Positions 28,507-41,802 of a stretch of DNA of 64,000 nucleotides are shown here, one piece after another (positions within the stretch are counted from its first letter, which is position 1; each line of letters starts with the position of its first letter). This stretch comes from Hybos culiciformis. Its lineage: Eukaryota > Arthropoda > Insecta > Diptera > Hybotidae. The position numbers and the translations under genes are program-made. The notes beneath the pieces were generated by a model, which had not been told where the DNA came from, made no database searches, and saw only the letters and a program-made list of their open reading frames with translations. The stretch is from NCBI GenBank assembly GCA_964007475.1, contig OZ023274.1:91845213-91909212 (forward strand), read 5' to 3'.

Positions 28507-31500
28507 TTAAGGTATAAGAAATGAAATATTTTTTTTTTAAATATATTATATTTTCATTTTAGAACCGACATTAATCTGAATTTAATCTTGTGGTTTTTTT
28601 TTGTCTTTAGGTTTTTTTTTAATTTTTTTATTTTTAAATTGCAAAGATATCAATAACCAAGTGAATTGGTTTTTATTTCTTATAAAATTTTGCATAATAA
28701 TAATAAAGTTATATCAAAATAACGAACTTGGAAAATAAATTGTTTCTTTATTATTCTTATAGTCTTCAATTGACCTCACGAGTAAATGATAGGGGTGGCA
28801 TTATGTGTATATAATTATTTTATTAATATAAAATGCTGATAATTTTATTAAATATTGAATGAACTGATAGTGTATATTCGGGAAGACATGATCATTGTTT
28901 TTGATAATCTATATTAACTATATTTAACAATTTTACAGAGCTTTACTGTTTGCCATTAAGTTGATGGTTTTCAAAAAGTAGCCTTGTCAGCCCTAATTGT
29001 GTATCAAAAGTATATACTTCTCTAATTCAATCAAATTCAAATCCATATTATTAAGTATAAAGGCTTCAGAGACTTAGTGCCTTGAGTTTAGTATTAAAAA
29101 ATGTGCAAAAGCGACTACTTTCTTAAATTTTCACATTAACCGCGTAATAATTTTAGATTCTAACGTTTCAGTTCGTCATCTATCAGAAGTTAATTATTTT
29201 TTAACAATATAATTTTCGTCTCCAAATTTCGTACTTAAAGTAAATGCTATCTATAGTAAAATTTATTTCATATATAAATCTAAAACTTCTTAATCTAAAT
29301 TGGATACAACATGTTTGATGGAAAATCTCATTTGAGTTTATCCATTCAAACTTTTTATTTTTATTTTTTTTAATCTTTATATTACAGAGAAAAAAGTATT
29401 ATTTTTCCACAACATTATAATATAAAAGAGAATATTACTATTATGTTGAAGAAAATGAGTACGAAGTTTTAAAGTGATTATGGGAGATTGAAAAAATCGC
29501 GCACCATGTGCTTTTTATTATGAAAACATATTTTCCTTTATTATTCTTTTATATTCATTCTATTAAGAAGTTAAAATTCAGAATTTAACCCTTTTTATTA
29601 TTATACTGCCTAATCATATGTTTTGCTATGAATATACTATATATGTACATTAATGTTATATGATTTGTAGAATTTTGTATTTTATATTTACGATTTTGGT
29701 TTCCTTATACTAGTTATGTTATGTGCACATATATATTTTACGCGTTTTTTTTAAGAAATATAAGTATACAAAAATTATATACTACATGATACTTCTTATG
29801 ATGTAATTTTAACTTATATTTGAATTAGAAAATTTAATGATATGATGTATTAAGATTATTTCAGAACTGTTTATAGTGGACAGAATAAGGTTTATAGTGT
29901 TAAAAATAAAATAAAAATATTGATGAAATTTTATATTTCGAATTGAATTTGGGATTAGATCAAATTGGAATAATTATAATATAAGGTTAAATTAGAATAT
30001 TTTCAGATTACACTTTTACCATAGAGAAAGAAGAGTTCTTTTCAATTTTTAAACCTGATTTGCTAAAAACTCGACTTTTCGCCAACAATTTGTGAGAATA
30101 AAAATATATTATTAACGAATAAATGTTTTTATGATAAAAATTAAAAATAGTTTTATGTGCCAATTGAAGGACATTAACAATTGTCATCGAAATAAAGAGT
30201 ACTTAGTTCTTTTTGTACATACTTTTATTTTCACTAATGCAGCTATTTTACATTAATTACAAAATTATTTGAATTTATTCACCCCATGAAAATGAATTTC
30301 ATTTATTTTCGTTTGATATATTAAATTGCACAGGCATAATGTATAATATATAATATTCTTATTCTTATTATATTGAATTAAATAAGCAAATTAATCCTTT
30401 AATAACTTAAAACGAAAGGGATTTAAAAGAAAAAAAAAAGTGAGTAAATACAGAAAACAAAATACAAAAAAAAAACCCTTCACTCATTTTGAATATCATA
30501 AATTCGTCAAAATGTTAAATACGAAATAAAGAATTTTTTGGTTTGTTTTTTTTTTTTCTTTATTTCTTTTCCTTTTCAATTCGAAAAACCTTTATTTTAT
30601 TTTGAATAATTTCATATTCATACACTTAAAATTTTTCTTTTTATTCCAACGACTTTATAAATTTTAAGCGTATGATTATGATATCCTTCTTGTAAATTTT
30701 TATAAGGAAATAAATGTACATACATAGATTTTTTTTTTTGGTTTTGTATTCCAACAAAAAGATCACGTAATCATTAAGAATTTATTTATATGATAGTTAT
30801 AAAGGATTTGTATATGATAGTTATGAGGGATTTGGTACTATTATAGTGATAATGATTGATAGAAAAGTTTGAAAGTTATTTATGAAAAGTGTTCGAAAAT
30901 TAATTAAAACTTTGATTGAAAAAAAAATATTTTAAATCAATGCTTGTGGGGTGCTATCTGTTAATAAAATGTTTAGTTCATCATAGTTTTACAAAAATAT
31001 TAAAAATTTTCAGTTGCAAAATAGCATTGAAATTTTGATCTGTAAAAATTTCGGCTTAATTTTTCTGTAAACTTCATCTTAAGTATATAAAGTTGAATTC
31101 GGCGGAGGTTTCTTCAATCTATGGACAGTAACTCTACATATATGTGAAGGTAAGTTATTTTTTTTTTCTATTGATTTAATACAAAATGAAAAAATTTTCT
31201 CCAATATCCGGGTTATATTTAACAGAATTCTTTACATTGATAATTTACACAGCATACCTTTGACTGAGGAAAAAAAAAATATTACCTTATATTAAACTTA
31301 TATTTCATATACATATATATATTATTGTTTTCTGAAACGGAAAATTATACATAAAAGTGGGAAATATTATAAAGAAATCCACTTAAATACGCTAATCCCA
31401 CGTACATGTATTGGTTTTATTTATTTATTTATTTGTTCATATATATTTCTTATTTTAGAAAAAAAAATTAAAATTTACATATAGTTTAAATACACATGTT

Positions 31501-34500
31501 TCAATAAAAAAGAAGAAAAAAAAAAATTTTTTTTTTAATCCGCATTGGTATTAAAAAGAAAAAAGAAATCACTTTAATTCTTATATTTGTGCAAAGAATT
31601 TTTATGTGGTTTAATTTTTTAAGCTCTGTGGCGGATTAATGTTTTTTAAGCTTACGTTCACGATTATAAATATTAAATTTCTTTGGCTATTATTATTATT
31701 TTTTTTATTTCTTTTTAATCCATTATTTGCATACATTTTTTTTTTATATTAAAAATTTGAAATCTTATATGCTTCAAGTCAATTTCTTATTCATAAATTT
31801 TTAACTTCCATTTATTTATAAAAAAATTTATGTGCCAACATCTCTCTATAACTCTAAATATTAGGCCTCAGATAATTATTATACCTTTCATTTGAAACGT
31901 TACTAAAAATAATTTTAATAATTAAAATGATGCAATAAAATGCAAAAAGAAAAAAAAAATTATAAAGCTTATCAAGAAAATCTTCACTCATTTAATCAGT
32001 ATTAAAATAAACGATATAAATTTTTTGCATCAATTATTTAATTCTTTCATTTTCTGTTAAGTAAAACCAAAATCCTTTTATTCTTCTTATACAATTTTCT
32101 TTTCTGTGTATCTTTCTAAATTCAAAAATTGTAGATTTTAACTATCTGTTTATATATAATATATATAGTTCCTGTATGAAAATATGAATCTTATTTCCTA
32201 TATTTACAGATTTATATCTATATATATTTATGAATGAAATGAATATATGTATTGTATATACATATATATTTTAATCCTTTTACATTACGTATTATCATTA
32301 TTATTTTGTTTGTTTGTACTTTTAAAATAATAGATCCTAAGAAAATTATATTTATCTTTTTATATCTTAAAATTTGCTATGAGAAAGCATAGATGCCCGA
32401 TATTTTATTTTATATACTATTATAATATTAAGAATTTGAAAAATGTTCGTCTGCACACTATACAAAGATTATTTGTAAATAACGTTAAAGTTTTTTTGTT
32501 GTTTTTTATTTTTTTAAACTAGAAGGTATATGTTTTAAATTTTAATTTTAATTATGCACACCAAATTATAATAAACTTTTATTGCAAATAAAAGATATAA
32601 TTTAGATTTTCTTTATAACATACAATGTTTTAATTTTAAGCTTAAGTTAAGAAAATTTTATTTTTAATAACGTTTTTATTAATATTGACATAAAAATTTC
32701 TACTAAGAAGAGACCCTCGTTGAACTCTAAAACTAAATTATACAGATTTTGTTGTACAACTTCATAAATTGTACATATTTTAGCAAAACTGCAATCAAGC
32801 TGCTAACATTATAAGGATCCGATATTAATCTTGGCTACAGAATTGGATAATTAAAAACTAGTTCAAAAAATCGAAAGTATTAAATTTCATTTTCATCTTA
32901 CCACCCACAAATTTAAAAAAAAAAAAAAAACTATATAATACACAAGTATTTACGTTAAATAAAAGAAACCCCTTAAAAAAGTTTTGTTTTCGTTATTTTT
33001 CCTTAGTTTTTTTTTTTTTTTTTTTTTTTAAGAATAATAAAAATATTTTCCCTTTTTAATATAATTGTAAATCCTTTGCCAAATCTATTCAAAATCTTAT
33101 TCATTCTTATTCATATCTACAACAATTGTATTTATATTATTAAATCCAAAATACCTAATATTTATATATGTATTTTCAACGTATATCCTTTATTATACAA
33201 TATCATATAAATATATTTATCGTGTTGTACACAACATTATCCAACTTGATAGTATGATACAATTTGTATTGAAAAAAAAAAAGTTTTATTTTTGTTTATA
33301 TTATTATACAATTGAATATAATATTACATATTGTAACTATTTATCTACATAATGTATATGTAAAGATAAAATAAATACATAAAATTGTTCATTAATCCTT
33401 GAAACAAGGAAGCATTAAGACTTATACTAATTATAATGGATAAGCTGTTGGTTTCGGCTTATTTTTGTATATATATACACAACTTGTATAAATAATTTTG
33501 TTTATGATGCGTGTTATATACATTTACTTATAGTATATACAATGTTGAGATATATATATGGTGAAAGAAAAACATCAGAAATAAAGGAAAATCTGTTTAT
33601 ATTAAAATATATAATATATATACATTAAATTTTCTTCTCTATTACTTATATCAATTAAATAATATATACCCAATGTTTTTTGAATTTATTTTTCATGTAT
33701 AGCAAATGTGTGCCATGTGAAACCTAACTTAATATAAATTGTATTTATATGGTATAGTAACTATTCATTAAATTATTTAATGTATCTAAGTTATATTTTT
33801 GGTTTTAATTAGTATTTCTTGCTATGAATTTAAAAAATATATAAATATACATATTATATACATTTTAATTTTTATAAAATTAGGTATTATCTGATCCGGT
33901 AAAGTGTTACGTTGGAAATATTATTTTAATAATAAACATACAAAGAAATTATAATAAGATTTGTTGAATTCAAATTAATACATATCGTAAGGGCGATACT
34001 TAAGATAGATTATATTATTCACCGAAATAGTGGACTTATGTAAAATTTTAAATTTAAGGGTTTTTAATAAATACATTTATTTGATTTTTGATGTAAAAAT
34101 CTCTCATTCGGCCATCATGGTATTTACAATATAAAATATCAGATATCTAAGCTTTTCTTATAGAAAATTTTAAGATGTAAAAAGAAGAATATAATTTAAT
34201 AGGGATCTTCTATTCCAGGTTGGAATTTTGGATTAACGTTAAGTGTTTCTGTGTAATTTTTTAAAAATAAAATCACATTTTTTATTATATAAATTTTTAT
34301 TTTTTCGATAGAAAATTAGATACAAAATATTTTTAATTGAAATTTGATATACGTACATAAGTTGGAATTAAAATTGTATATCATCTTCGGCTGATCCTAG
34401 CTTCCAGATATAGATTAGAAATCTTTAAAATTACTTTTTTAATATTTTTATTCAAAAATTTATTTAGTTATTTAATACAGTATTTAATATAATAAGTATC

Positions 34501-35531
34501 ATAATAAAATATTAATTAGATTTTTTTTCAAAAAACTATATGACTTTATTTCAATCCTTGTAGCACTTTGTACATTTTGAAATTTGTCCTTTATTTCTTA
34601 AATATTTTTTAATACTAAAACAATTTATATAATTTTCTTATGCGAAAATGTAATGAATTTTCTTTTAAGTATACTCTTATGCAATCATCTTTCATATATG
34701 AAACGAAAAATATCCTTAATTTATTAAGAAATTTATTTTTAAGAAAAAGGATTTCTCTACAGTTATTATTATTATTATTATTATGTGAATTTGTCTTTGT
34801 AAAATCCCAAAAAGGTAATTTATACAAATAGATTTGATAAAATTAAATGCATTTGTTTGAATTTCTGAATGATGATTTTAAAAGAGAGTAAAAAATAAAA
34901 AAAAAAATAAGGGATATAACTGTAAGGACATATTCTAAGGTAAATGGGAGAGTTATATGAAGGGATTAAAATAATACAATGTGTATAAAACGATTTTGAA
35001 AACTTATCATATTTATTTATAAAATCCTTTCTTAAAAAACATCTATATATATACATTTCTGTATTAAATATTATACGGAAGACATTTAAGAACTTTATTA
35101 TATATTGTATTTCATATGATATAAAATTATACAATTCATATAATGTATTTATTTATATGTTGTAAATATATAAATATTCTGTATGAGGTTATTTTATACA
35201 AAAGAAGGATATATAAAACAGGATTAAGTGAAGATGTCTTTCATCAATATCCGGTCTATGACTATTTAAAAAGTATAAATTTTTTTTTTATAGTTAAATC
35301 TAATATTCTACATATTTAAATAATAGAAATCTGATAAAAATTTCAAATTACTTATACTTGAATTATAAAATGTAAACTATAAAATGCTCAAGAATTAGTT
35401 GTTTTTTACGACTAGGATAATCAGTTTCTTTTTTTACTACTATTTTTTCAGTTTTTCCGACCTTTAATACAACTAATTTCTCTTCATATAGTTTTTATGA
35501 TTTATGTTTTATGTTATGAAATATAGAATGC

Positions 35532-35707
35532 ACAGAGAAATAATTTCATACAACTTTTTTACTATGAACAATAATCAGCTCCATTTGATAGTATTTGAAA
35601 AAATGTTTGTAAATTGAAACAAAATCAATACAATACTATGAAATGGAGCTCATCCCCACCAGTTAAGTATGAAGTTATTCCTTTGTGCATATACTATATT
35701 TCTCTGT
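35532..35707. mobile_element. Degenerate MITE-like inverted-repeat element, 176 bp
   Basis: The outer termini ACAGAGAAATA (35532-35542) and TATTTCTCTGT (35697-35707) are perfect 11-base inverted repeats. Inner arms AGCTCCATTTGATAGTATT (35577-35595) and its complement (35632-35650) match at 18 of 19 positions. An intermediate segment (AATTTCATAC versus AACTTCATAC on the opposite arm) also pairs. The arms differ by indels, so this looks like an old copy. No target-site duplication is evident and there is no coding capacity. The superfamily cannot be assigned. Confidence 0.55.
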
Positions 35708-38700
35708 AGTATAACATTGATAGTACAAAATCTTCAAGTTTTACATTTTTTATCCAAAAGGTACTTTCTCAGATGATAAAGATCAAAAATTTTACAAATT
35801 TCTGATACCTATTTTTCAATTATCGTTTTCTCATTTAAAGTTCTAAACAATTAATATTCAATTCTATGAAAGATTAACATTTTGCAGAATATTTTCATTT
35901 AAGTACACCTTAATTGTATGAGTAAGTTTTTTTTTTTTACTTTTTTCTTTCCGAATGCAAGAAATTTGGTATTCTTCAATATTTATTAAAATGTCTCTTA
36001 AGAATCATATTTCATAAATTTTAAATCTTATTATTTAAGAAAAAACATTATAATTGTCTCTAATAGAGAATGAAAGAAAAGTTTTAAATTATTTCTATAC
36101 TATATATATATATTTTTTTTAAGGAAATTTTCTGATTAAAATTTAACATAAATATTATGTATACATATATAAGGAAACATTAATTTAACCAAATCAATAA
36201 TTTTAATTGGAAGGATTAGTAAAGCCCCAGTTATGTCATATTGTATATCTTTATTGAAATAAAAAAAAAATACTTATTATTTAAATTAAATTAAATATTC
36301 AATATATTATGAAGATATTAAAGAACGTATATTTCACATACAGGAGAATTTTTTATTAAGCCTCTTGAAGATATTGATATCTTTAAGATTCGTATAATTT
36401 TAATATTATATTTTTTAAATAATAAAATATTTTGAAAATTTTGTTATAAGGATGTAGCCGTCCATAATCAAGAATCATACAATAATTACTTTAATCCAAA
36501 CTAATAATAATTCTTAAATTTATACGCTTATATCAAAAAATGGGAGGGTGGTCCATTAAATTTTATAAAAAAATTTTTGAAATTATTTATTATACTAAAA
36601 AGTAAATAAATTGTTTTTTTTTCCGGTCAAAAAAATATTTTATGTTAGTGAACTTTTCGATGGATCATAATATAGCTACTCTTCGTGGTGGGTATATTAA
36701 AAAAAATAAAAATATTGCTATAACTGTAATTATACCTAAATTATATTTATATAATATCCTTTTTTAATTCACTTTTCTTGCAAAATTAAGGAAGTATTAA
36801 GAAAATCTTAAAATAAAATTATGTAAAAAGTTTCTCATTGAACGATGATTATTTTTTTTTTACTTTGCCATAACTCCGCAAGATACATAAAAATTAATTT
36901 ATTGTGACATAAATTACCAAGAAGTATTATCTTTTTAAATTCTTTGGTATATTATATATATACGTATGATGTATATTATATGAACCCGAAAAAAATATAA
37001 TCTTATTTTCGGCACAAGTTATACATTTAAATCAATTTCTTCATTTTAACTTTTTGTTGGATGAGAAAAAATTATTATTATTTTTTTTAACGAACGTGAA
37101 TTAAGGGGAATGATGTACGGTTATTAAAAAATCATAACCATTTAATTTATGTTCTTAAGAAAGCTAGAGAGATTTATACTTTAAGATTATTACCATAATT
37201 CTTATAATTTTTTTATTTTTTTTTCTGATAATTTCTACCAATGTTTAAATATATATAAATTTCTTCAATAAATGAAATTATAATTTCTATAATCATAAAA
37301 TCATATAAAAAAAAATTATATACATATACCTACAAATGTTTTATCAAGGGAATTATGTCTAGAACAAAAAAATATGCGGTGACTAACTTGTATTAAGTAT
37401 AACTATATCCTTCTTGCATTTTCTGCATAATTAAGTAGTGTCGAGTATATACGATTTTATGGCCGTAAAAATCGAAGCCTAAAAAAATAAATTATTTCAA
37501 TCTTTAATCGCAACGAATTTTTAAAATTTTATCAATTTATTTTGTTAAAAAAAACTCAAATAAGAATTGAATTATTTAAAATTTTATGAAAATCAATTTT
37601 CCAGACTATGTTGATTGCATTTATCGTTATCATCTTCGTTGTCGTCGATAATATATATTTTCAAGAAAAATGAAAAAAAAAAAATTTAAAAAAGGAATAA
37701 ATTTTTTAACCTTCTTTATTCGATATTCCTTGAGAAGGAATTATAAATTAAGGATATCAAGATAAAAAAGAAAATATTAAATGATTTTTTTTTTATGATT
37801 GGCTGATTTGGAGGTTTTACGTTTCTTTATTTAATTTTCTATCTTTTTTATGTATTTTTTTTTTTTTTTCATTTCGGATTATAATTTTATACGTTTTATA
37901 TACATAAATATATATTTTTATTTTCTCTCTACAAAATATCATTTACATTACGATAATGATTCATATTTTCTTATATACTTATGTATAGAGAAAATTATAC
38001 TCTATATTCTATAGTGAAGTGAATTAGAGTTTTTGAGGGTGAGGTAAAATAAATAACAAAAAAATAAAAAGAAAATTGTGACTTAGATATTTTATTCGTA
38101 TAAATAATATAAAAAAAAAAATGTTCCTTAATAGTCTACAAACTTTCCAATTTGTATTATAAAAGCTAATACCAAATCAAGAAGAAGCTATTATCAAAGA
38201 TTTTTTACTTTCTTTTTTTTTTTTTTTAAACTGATAATAAAGGTATTTTAATATTACAGAGAAAAATCAGATATATAATCAAAAAAACTTCGTTATGCCA
38301 TACTTAGATTTTTCATGAAGTTCAGAAGTAATGGTCAGAATGGCTTACATATTCTTTAGTTCGATTTAAGCTTTCTACTCTTTTATTAATAAAGTTCATA
38401 TGCTTAGAACTACAATTATTTTATAAGGTCACATTGTTTTCATAATATATCATAATTATATAATGAGTGTAAGTAAGTAAGCAGTTTATGAAGAGCGGTA
38501 TTACTGATTTCTCAATAATTAAAATTTAAAGACTAACCAGAAAGAAAAAATTTGACAATTACAGAAATTATAACAATTATAAGAAATTGAAATGTTCCAA
38601 AATTTGAACATAGAAATTTTTTCAATATAGAAGAATTTAATGCTACGATAATTTTTATGAAAAAAAAAAATTATAAAAAAATTATTTTTCTGTGCATAAT

Positions 38701-40358
38701 TTCTACGTCTCATTTGAAAAAAAAAAAAAAAAAAATTCAATTATTAGTATACAAACGAAGAATTTGACGTCTGCAAGGATTAATAATTTTCTTTTTTATT
38801 TTTCATTGAAAATTTTATACCCATTTATATGTATTATAATATAAAATATGTGTGTGTAGAGTAATATATACATAGTACGCGATATTATTAAATTTATTAT
38901 TATTATGTATTTTTTTTTGCGCTTTATTGATTACCATGCAATAATAATCATAAAAATATCTACTCTTATTTTTTTTTCTTACTTAAGGATTGTGATTATT
39001 TATTTTTTTTATTCTTAATATAATTCTTTTTTAAAGATCACATTTTTAATGAGACCTATCAAGAGCGGATAAAAATAATTCTTTGAATTCTTTTTTTTTT
39101 TTTTGCTTTGGTTACGGAAACAAAATAATATATATAACAAAAAAAAAAAAAATTATGAAAATCATAAATCCTTGCAGTCAATAAATAATAATGATAATAA
39201 GGGTGGTTTGAGAGTATTTTTGAAGATTAGAATCGAATTATTTTGTGTGGTTTTTATTATGTTTCAAGAGTTATTATATAATGACGATAATATTATAATA
39301 ATAATAATAATAATATATTTTTGTTTAAACCCACTTTTTAAAAATAATTTTTAATGTCAAGTTTAAATACCAGTATGCAATCTTTTTTATGTAAACCAGA
39401 ATTATAAAATGTTTTTTGTTAAATATTTAAAAAAATAGTATTGTCGTAGAAAAACTAACTAATATTAGATCCTGTAATAAGATAGATGGTCACTTTATTG
39501 ATTTCGCGATCAAACCATAAATTAATTTTTAAATAGCAATAATTTTAACATTATAGTTTTATATTCTTTTAAGTTCAATTTCACATCTAATCGTCTCGGA
39601 TTCTTCAAGAGTTAATTATTAATTTCTTTGTAAACAATTTACCAATATTTCAAGCCTCTAAATTCATAATTATTCTGTACTAGTTGAAAATAATAATAAA
39701 TGAACAAAATAAATTAACAATTTCACAAAATAAAACTATAATAAAAAAGGAAAGCAATAAAAAAATCATAAGAAGCAATTAAAAACTCTTATGAATAATT
39801 TAAATTCTTTTAATATTTGAATTTTAAGAGTATAGGAAAATTTTTGTTTTTATTTCTAAAAATTTATATTTTCATTAGAGAAAAGATTTTCTTAAGTTTT
39901 ATAAAAGTTATGAAAAAAAAAATGTAGTCTTAGCTGATTTCTTCTGCCTTAAAACTTTGATGAGGGTAATAATATTTATTTATTTTCTTAAAAAAAAAAA
40001 AAATTATCCTTTTAAAATTTAAACCTCAAGACGATGACCAGTAGGTACTTAAAATATATTACACACCAACCCTTTTAAATCATTTCTTAAAACATTATTT
40101 TTTTTTTGTTTTTTTTTAATCCTTTAAATATCCTGCCAAAAAGAAATAATATTTTCTGTAATATATTTTCAACAAACATTCCCATCCTCATTTTGATCCA
40201 AAAAAAAAAATAATAATTTTGTTTCTTACACTATTTCTTAGTATTTAAAATAGATTTTCCTAATTTTTATTAATATAAACTTTTCTTAATTCCTACATCT
40301 GAAATTGTTAGGTTAAAACTAAAAGTTTCTAGAAAATTAACTATTTTACTTCATTCAA

Positions 40359-40400
40359 CTACTATACATAACTTTCAATCTATTATACATAACTTTCAAT
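40359..40400. repeat. Tandem 21-bp duplication
   Basis: Two adjacent copies of CTA(C/T)TATACATAACTTTCAAT differ at one base. Confidence 0.9.
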
Positions 40401-41365
40401 CGACAGGTGAACATAATGGGTCCCAGAAGATTTAATGAAAATTAAAAAAAAAAACTCCTTCGTATTTTCCGAATAGGGCAAAAATTAACTATAAAATCAA
40501 TATAGATAAATTAATTTTCTTTATCCATGTCCTTAATATTTCCATGATCTAAGAACTATAGTTTTTAAACATTTTTTTTAAATCTTCATGCAAATAGAGA
40601 TAAATGTATATTCAGCCTGACATTAAAAGTCAATTTAAGAGCTCGACTTGCTGAATTTCGACTTTCTGAATTGAAATGTTGTTTAAAATAGTGACTGGTA
40701 CGCTTTTTGAACAATATCTAATTTTATTTATTTATGTTCAGTAAATAGTAAGTTTGAGAATTTTTCTGCGACCGTTTTTCGAAAAATTGTAATAATAAAT
40801 AATTGGTCATCAGAAGAAGCTAAAATCGTTTTTTGTCTTTTAAAAAGAAAACTTTTTTTCGATTTTATTCAGATTTCATTTTAACGTCAAATTATACATA
40901 TAGTTAAAAAAAACGATTAAGACAAGGGTTCTTGTTACATTTCCTCATTCTAGAAAATACAAAATATAGATAGGTATAAGATTTATTTACTTTATTCATT
41001 AGAATTGGTCAAAATTAAGCTTAAATTCTTAAGATGGATGCCTGCAAAATATATGAATTTTCTTTTAATTTGTTTTAATATAAACAAATACATATGTATT
41101 TATAAATACTACTACTGATGTTGATCTCACTTCAATGATCTGAAGAACAATGACAAACGATAAAGTTTAAATCAATAAATAATAACAACTGTCACTGTCA
41201 TTCATGTTTCAACAAATAAACTATACTTAGGATTAAATCAATTTTATTAAATTTTGTTTAACTCAACAAAAAATCACATTAAATTTTAAATTTATAAACT
41301 TTTATTATTAAATGTCAATTATTAGACGATGAATTAGGTATCAAATTTTTTCCTACAATATTCTG

Positions 41366-41419
41366 TAACATAAAAAAATCTCTTAACATAAAAAAGTCTC
41401 TTAACATAAAAAAATTCTG
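41366..41419. repeat. Three tandem 18-bp units TAACATAAAAAAxTCTCT
   Basis: Units at 41366-41383 and 41384-41401 differ at one base. A third, more diverged unit follows at 41402. Confidence 0.85.
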
Positions 41420-41687
41420 AAAAGTCTCTGCTTAATTTTCGTTTATTTTCATTTTGTTTAAAATTTTCTTCTTTTTTTTTTTTTTTTATAAACATAAATT
41501 CTTATAAGATCTTGTAAATTTAAACAAAAATGACCATAAAATATTTACAAAGCAATCAACTACCTAAAAAAAAATTTTAACTGAAGTATAAAATTTTACT
41601 GGTTCTTAAAGGGAAGGATAATAAAATTGTAGATATGATGTTAGTTTATTTGTATAAGGAAAATTTTAAGATGAAAATTATTATTTT

Positions 41688-41705
41688 TTCTTCTTCTTCT
41701 TCTTC
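41688..41705. repeat. (TTC)6 microsatellite
   Basis: Short polypyrimidine TTC array in the intron. Confidence 0.85.
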
Positions 41706-41778
41706 GACAATAAAAGATACTTAATTCCATATTAAGTTTTTATTTTGAAAAATTGAAAAAAAAATATCTTTATTAGCA

Positions 41779-41802
41779 TAATAATAATAATAATAATAAT
41801 AA
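41779..41802. repeat. (TAA)8 microsatellite
   Basis: Uninterrupted TAA-type repeat in the intron. Confidence 0.85.

Larger units (their letters stand above)
16287..35531. other. Noncoding: first part of the about 42-kb dve-like intron
   Basis: No exon is recognisable on either strand. Listed microsatellites, homopolymer runs and small hairpins are the only clear structure. One hairpin has perfect 10-base arms (TGAGAATTGA 18725-18734 and TCAATTCTCA 18743-18752). A 24-bp imperfect tandem duplication lies at 30788-30835. Scattered TAATCC/GGATTA hexamers include three within 31536-31721. Long introns are typical of dve-class developmental regulators and often carry enhancers, but none can be delimited from one sequence. 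Confidence 0.7.

Noticed and set aside
34615..35134. Overlapping open frames on both strands
   Set aside because: They are AT-rich chance frames with poly-Asn or poly-Leu from a TTA array. There is no domain or splice support.
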